A DNA stretch of 64,000 nt from Imbricaverruca yamaguchii (taxonomy: Eukaryota; Arthropoda; Thecostraca; Neoverrucidae): positions 704,501 to 768,500 of the forward strand of contig JAOTOL010001431.1 of NCBI GenBank assembly GCA_034440575.1, in the 5' to 3' direction. Position 1 is the first letter of the stretch; every line of letters begins with the position of its first letter. Under the pieces are notes generated by a model. It did no database searches. It was not told where the DNA came from and saw only the letters and a program-made list of their open reading frames with translations. The position numbers and the translations under genes are program-made. Positions 54,896 to 60,800 of this stretch are shown one piece after another.

Positions 54896-57800
54896 CTCCA
54901 CTGTCCACTGTCCACTGTCCACTGTCCAGTGCCCACTGTCCACTGTCCACTGTCCACTGTCCACTGCCCACTGCCCACTGTCCACTGTCCACTGTCCACT
55001 GTCCACTGTCCACTGTCCACTGTCCACTGTCCACTGTCCACTGTCCACTGTCCAGTGCCCACTGTCCACTGTTCACTGTCCACTGTCCACTGTCCACTGT
55101 CCACTGTCCACTGTCCACTGTCCACTGTCCACTGTCCACAGTTCAGTCGCAGCGCGAGTTTCACCAGCAGCGTGCCGAGGCGGCGCCGCAGGTGGTGTCT
55201 CAGCCGCCACGACCAGCACCCGCCGGCGAGTTCCCCAACTGGCGGCCGTCACACCGGCCGACGCTGACCCCCACCGCCAGCACCAGTATCACCAGCACCA
55301 GCAGCACCAGCAGCAGCGTCACCGGCACCAGCAGCGCGCCGCGACACGCCACCACCAGCGGGAGAACCACCACCGCCACCACCACGACCACGCGCCGCCG
55401 GCAGCGGGGCCACTGCGTGTCGCGCAAACGTACACACCAGCAGCTGGTCATGGCCGTGGGCGAGGGAATCCGGGTGAGCATCGATGATGACAGGAGTGTA
55501 GACGGTAGGAGTCCCACAGGCCGGTGGAACCACGAGGCATGTAGCACCTGTTGTTCGCTTGTTTGTTGGGTGGTTTACGACGCACTTAGACGGCTAATGG
55601 CGCCGCTCGCACTGTTTTTCCGGTTGGCCGCTGGATTTCGAAGTGTTCCGAATTGCGAGAGTGTTTAAGCCAGGACATTCGTATCCAAAGTTATAACCAC
55701 TCAACCACCGGTCCTATATAGTATCTAGTTATGCGACGTCTAGCACGAGTGAGGATATATAATGTCAACAACATGAACGTCCCAAAAGTGAGCAATCGTA
55801 ATAAGCTGCATATTCTGATTCGTATTCGATATCCTGCGACTTAGTGTAGAGCCACCCAGCGTGCAAAATTAGAACCGATAGTTACGGTGGCAGCATAGGT
55901 GGCGACACCAGTCTGGCATCGTGAGCGCGTCGCCAGGTGTGTGCCGCGCTCAGACGCGAACGTGCCCCGCGTGTTTCCAGTACTACCGCGTGGATACCAA
56001 CTGGGACATGCACGAGCCGGGCGACGACTGCTCCGAACTGTGCATGTGCCACGGCCCCAACCTGCTCGTCTGCAACGTGGTCGAATGTGTCAAGAAGACG
56101 GGCTGCGTGCTGTCGATGGCAACGTACCCGCACGGTGCGGCCGGGCTGATTCCATTCCGCGAGGGCTGCGTCTGCTACCACGGACATTTCGTCTGCATGC
56201 GACCGCGCGCTGGTGAGAGAATGGCTGATCGTCTTTGTGCTGTGGTGTTCAGCTAACGATCTGTCGAGTCGAGCGGCCTGGTGTGTAGTGTTCTGCCCAG
56301 CCGGGTTGAGTCGAGCTGCCCGGTGTGTAGTGTTCTGCCCAGCCGGGCTAAGCCGAGCTGCCCGGTGTGTAGTGTTCTGCCCAACCGGGCTGAGTCGAGC
56401 TGCCTGGTGGGTAGTGTTCTGCCCAGCCGGGTTGAGCCGAGCTGCCTGGTGGGTAGTGTTCTGCCCAGCCGGGCTGAGCCGAGCTGCCTGGTGGGTAGTG
56501 TTCTGCCCAGCTGGGCTAAGTCGAGCTGCCCGGTGGGTAGTGTTCTCCCCAGCCGGCCTGAGTCGAGCTGCCTGGTGGGTAGTGTTCTGCCCAGCCGGGC
56601 TAAGCCGAGCTGCCCGGTGTGTAGTGTTCTGCCCAGCCGGGCTAAGCCGAGCTGCCCGGTGGGTAGTGTTCTGCCCAGCCGGCCTGAGTCGAGCTGCCCG
56701 GTGTGTAGTGTTCTGCCCAGCCGGGTTGAGTCGAGCTGCCCGGTGTGTAGTGTTCTGCCCAGCCGGGTTGAGTCGAGCTGCCCGGTGTGTAGTGTTCTGC
56801 CCAGCCGGGTTGAGTCGAGCTGCCCGGTGTGTAGTGTTCTGCCCAGCCGGGTTGAGTCGAGCTGCCCGGTGTGTAGTGTTCTGCCCAGCCGGGTTGAGTC
56901 GAGCTGCCCGGTGGGTAGTGTTCTGCCCAGCCGGGTTGAGTCGAGCTGCCCGGTGTGTAGTGTTCTGCCCAGCCGGGTTGAGTCGAGCTGCCCGGTGTGT
57001 AGTGTTCTGCCCAGCCGGGTTGAGTCGAGCTGCCCGGTGTGTAGTGTTCTGCCCAGCCGGGTTGAGCCGAGCTGCCCGGTGGGTAGTGTTCTGCCCAGCC
57101 GGGCTAAGCCGAGCTGCCCGGTGTGTAGTGTTCTGCCCAGCCGGGTTGAGCCGAGCTGCCCGGTGGGTAGAGTTCTGCCCAGCCGGGCTAAGCCGAGCTG
57201 CCTGGTGGATAGTGTTCTGCCCAGCCGGGTTGAGCCGAGCTGCCTGGTGGGTAGTGTTCTGCCCAGCCGGGTTGAGCCGAGCTGCCTGGTGTGTAGTGTT
57301 CTGCCCAGCCGGGTTGAGTCGAGCTGCCCGGTGTGTAGTGTTCTGCCCAGCCGGGTTGAGCCGAGCTGCCCGGTGGGTAGTGTTCTGCCCAGCCGGGCTA
57401 AGCCGAGCTGCCTGGTGGGTAGTGTTCTGCCCAGCCGGACTGAGCCGAGCTGCCTGGTGGGTAGTGTTCTGCCCAGCCGGGTTGAGCCGAGCTGCCTGGT
57501 GGGTAGTGTTCTGCCCAGCTGGGCTAAGCCGAGCTGCCTGGTGTGTAGTGTTCTGCCCAGCCGGGTTGAGCCGAGCTGCCTGGTGGGTAATGCTCTGTTG
57601 AACCGAGCTACATGGTGGGTATTGCTCTGCCCAGTCGGGCTGAGCCGAGCTGCCTGGTGGGTAGTGTTCTGCCCAGCCGGGTTGAGCCGAGCTGCCTGGT
57701 GGGTAATGCTCTGTTGAGCCCAGCTACATGGTGGGCAGTGTTCTGCCCAGGCTGTCTGAGCCGAGCTGCCTAGTGGGTAATGCTCTGCTGAGCCGAGCTG

Positions 57801-60800
57801 CCTGGTGTGTCAAGAGGCTAATGACTCGGCACCTTATTCAAATGAACACATTCAATGTTTATCAAATGATTAATTTATTCAAATTTTGAATGATCAAAAT
57901 GCGTCCCATTTTGAAGTACCTTCGACCACACCAGCTCTCAAGAATGCGTGTTTATAGGTATGTGGTTGTTTTTTCAGACCAGTACACGTTGCCGATTGGA
58001 GTATTCTTGTTCCTGGGCTACAGTCGGAAGGAGGAGGCGATTCTCAAGCCCTTCACGGGTCTGACGGTCGAGCGAAACACAGTGCGACAGTTGGAGAAAA
58101 TGCTGGAAGACATCATGGGTGGCCAGAACGATGAGCCGTTCAAAGTGGGTACCATTTCCACGGCGCCGAATCGCTCGGCAAGCACTTTTGTTGCCATTTT
58201 AAGATGCCAACTGATGTATACCCATGGTAATGCCGTTGCATTACTTTCTTCATATACGAAAGCATCCCACTTCCCATCCTTGTCTTCCTTTGCTGATCAT
58301 GCATGCTGCAACTTGTAAATTTAAATTATTGGAAGGAACCTCTGAAAATGATTTCCTGAACCAGGGACAAATAAAGGACAGGGACTTGGAGCGTGTGCCC
58401 CTCATGGAGGGGTGTCCACCTTGACCGAGAAAAAGCACCAATGGAAGCCCTGAGTCCACCACGACCCCTCCTCCACTCAACACCCACCCACTTTTTTCAG
58501 TTCAAGGTGCCCATCAAAGAGGACAGAACGCCCCTTTGAGACCAAGCAAATGCACACCTTCCGTATTCTTGAGTGTACCCACGGCTTATGAAACCCCTCC
58601 GAGGGAATGGCACGCCTCCAGACAAGTCCCGTCATGAAGTTCTAAGATTCGTCCCTGGTGTGCTTTACTCAGACGTTAACATCTCTTGTCGGCAACACCA
58701 GTAATTTAGCCGGGAAGTCATCAACACCAAGTAATCAAGTTCGCCAGGTTTCTACTATTCCAATCCCACACTTTTCACAAGCCAAATTCATAAGCGCGGC
58801 CAATAAGGCGAGGAATTCACGTCCTACTCGCATGTGTCGCCGCTCTGGCGGCTGCGTCTGGAAGCTTTCGCGCGATGCGACCTCACAAATGTGTGGGTGT
58901 GTGTGTATATATGTGTGTGTGTATGTGTGTGTATGCATGTGTGTGTGTGTGTGTCTCTGTGTGTTTATGTATGTGTGCATCGTGTATTCATCGTGAATGT
59001 ATTGTTATAATGTGCTTTCTAATTCACACAGTTAACGAACAAACTGGAACTAGACGTTACAAAAAATAATCAGATCGGTCTTTTTGCGTTCATGTGCAAC
59101 AGTATATTTAGCACCAGTTCTGAAATCGCTCCTCCCCATCAGAGATGCGGTGACTATCTTCAGCGATGGTATGATAATGAACGTGTTCCAGGATTGGCCG
59201 TGCAAGCTATCTGTGCGACAGTTCTTTAACTTATCTAACAACATCATCATCCAAGCGAAGCTGAATGGCGTCGAGGAATCATACAACCAGAGCTTAAGTC
59301 AGGAACTGCTCAACAATGAGAAGGTTAGCGTGTTTCGATGAATGCATGTCAATAATACAGAAGCCTTATTAGGCTTCTGTATGAGTAGGGTCAGACACCA
59401 CTCCCAAAAATGTCCCCCTAAAAAAGCGACGTCACTAGGGACACTAGGTATTCATGACTTACAGCCTGTTTGTGGTTCTGGTGGGTTCATTTTGAAGGAG
59501 ATTTGAGAATAAATTAGTTGGAATCAGAAGAGGAAAGCAAAACCGATCATGACCAGAATGTTTTTGGCCACACAATTGTTTTTTAGTTTGAAACTTTTCT
59601 TTAATTTTCCTTTCCTAATGGGTGGAACGGACTGAAAAATGTTGCTCGAAATCAACTTGCCCTAATAGAAAATGTTTATTTTAGCCATAATCTTTGATTT
59701 TAACTCTGAGGGGCAAATATACAACAAATTTGTTTTTAAATTAAAACCAGTGAAAAATGAAAAATTCCTCTGGCGCGTTTTGTTGCATCCCTGAAGACAA
59801 GTAAACTGTGAAAGGTGCATTGAAATATCTGTATTCGTTAGAGCATGACGACTGGTTGAACTTTTTTGGAGGTGACCTCACTTGACCTTGACTAACTCGT
59901 TGACCCTAGATGACCTGACTTGACAATTTTGGCACAACATCCCAAATTCATGTGGAAAAAGGTATGGCAAATTTCGTCGAGATGCCGCGTGCCGTTCTTT
60001 CACTGTTTGAGGGAAAACTTAGGGGGTCGTAAACGACCCCCCCCCCCGGGACGGCGCAAATTAACAGCCAGAAAGGTCCACTCACTCATTATACAGCCAT
60101 CAATAAAACGTGCCATCGCTGTCAAATCGAGTGCGTGCATTGCACTCTGCCTGAATCTACTTTACTACTACACGTACTTAGTTTGCATTGTTCAGTGTAC
60201 GTTTCTATGTTAAGTATCAGAAAGATAGGACGAATTTGTATTCATGAATTGGTGGGAGTTGGTAGACTAGAATAACATTTCACCACTTCATTTGTGCAAC
60301 TTGTGTAATCAGCATCGGTGGAAAGAGCGCTTGCACACTGTCATATTCTATGTGATTTAGTAGGCTTTCAAAGAACGCCGTACGATCAGAAGTCCTACGA
60401 ATGTAGGAGGAAACTATGCATGCTAACGAACAGGGGCGGATCCATACATTTTCACGAGGGGGCATTCGTCTTGAGGGGCGCCACTGCGAAAGCCCCTGGA
60501 AATGTCGCTGAAAATTCGCGAAGTGGGAAGGAGGTGCACTCGAACATACTGGATCATACGGTTTTTTCCTCTCAGTATGGCGCATTTTCCTTTCAGGGGG
60601 TGCCCTTGGCTGGTCCATCCCTATAACGAGGGGAGGTGTGCACTACAGTCTCCTCGGCATAGTGCCCTTTCCGATTAGACGGGCGCCACCTTTTCATATG
60701 TACACATGCCCCCAGGGCCCCGTGTACCTTCCCCTGCCAACGAGTATGCCTCATTACCACGTAATAGAGCACGAACAACACGTCTTTATTGTGCGCCACT

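Noticed and set aside
54607..55668. Long + frame of 353 codons with STVHCPL repeats
   Set aside because: Its first two-thirds are the translated 7-bp satellite. Only the part from 55142 to 55473 is supported as an exon.
56213..57717. Two overlapping frames of more than 460 codons ([10 protein letters not shown] / [14 protein letters not shown])
   Set aside because: Both are translations of the 40-bp minisatellite in an intron; neither has a non-repetitive part or homology.
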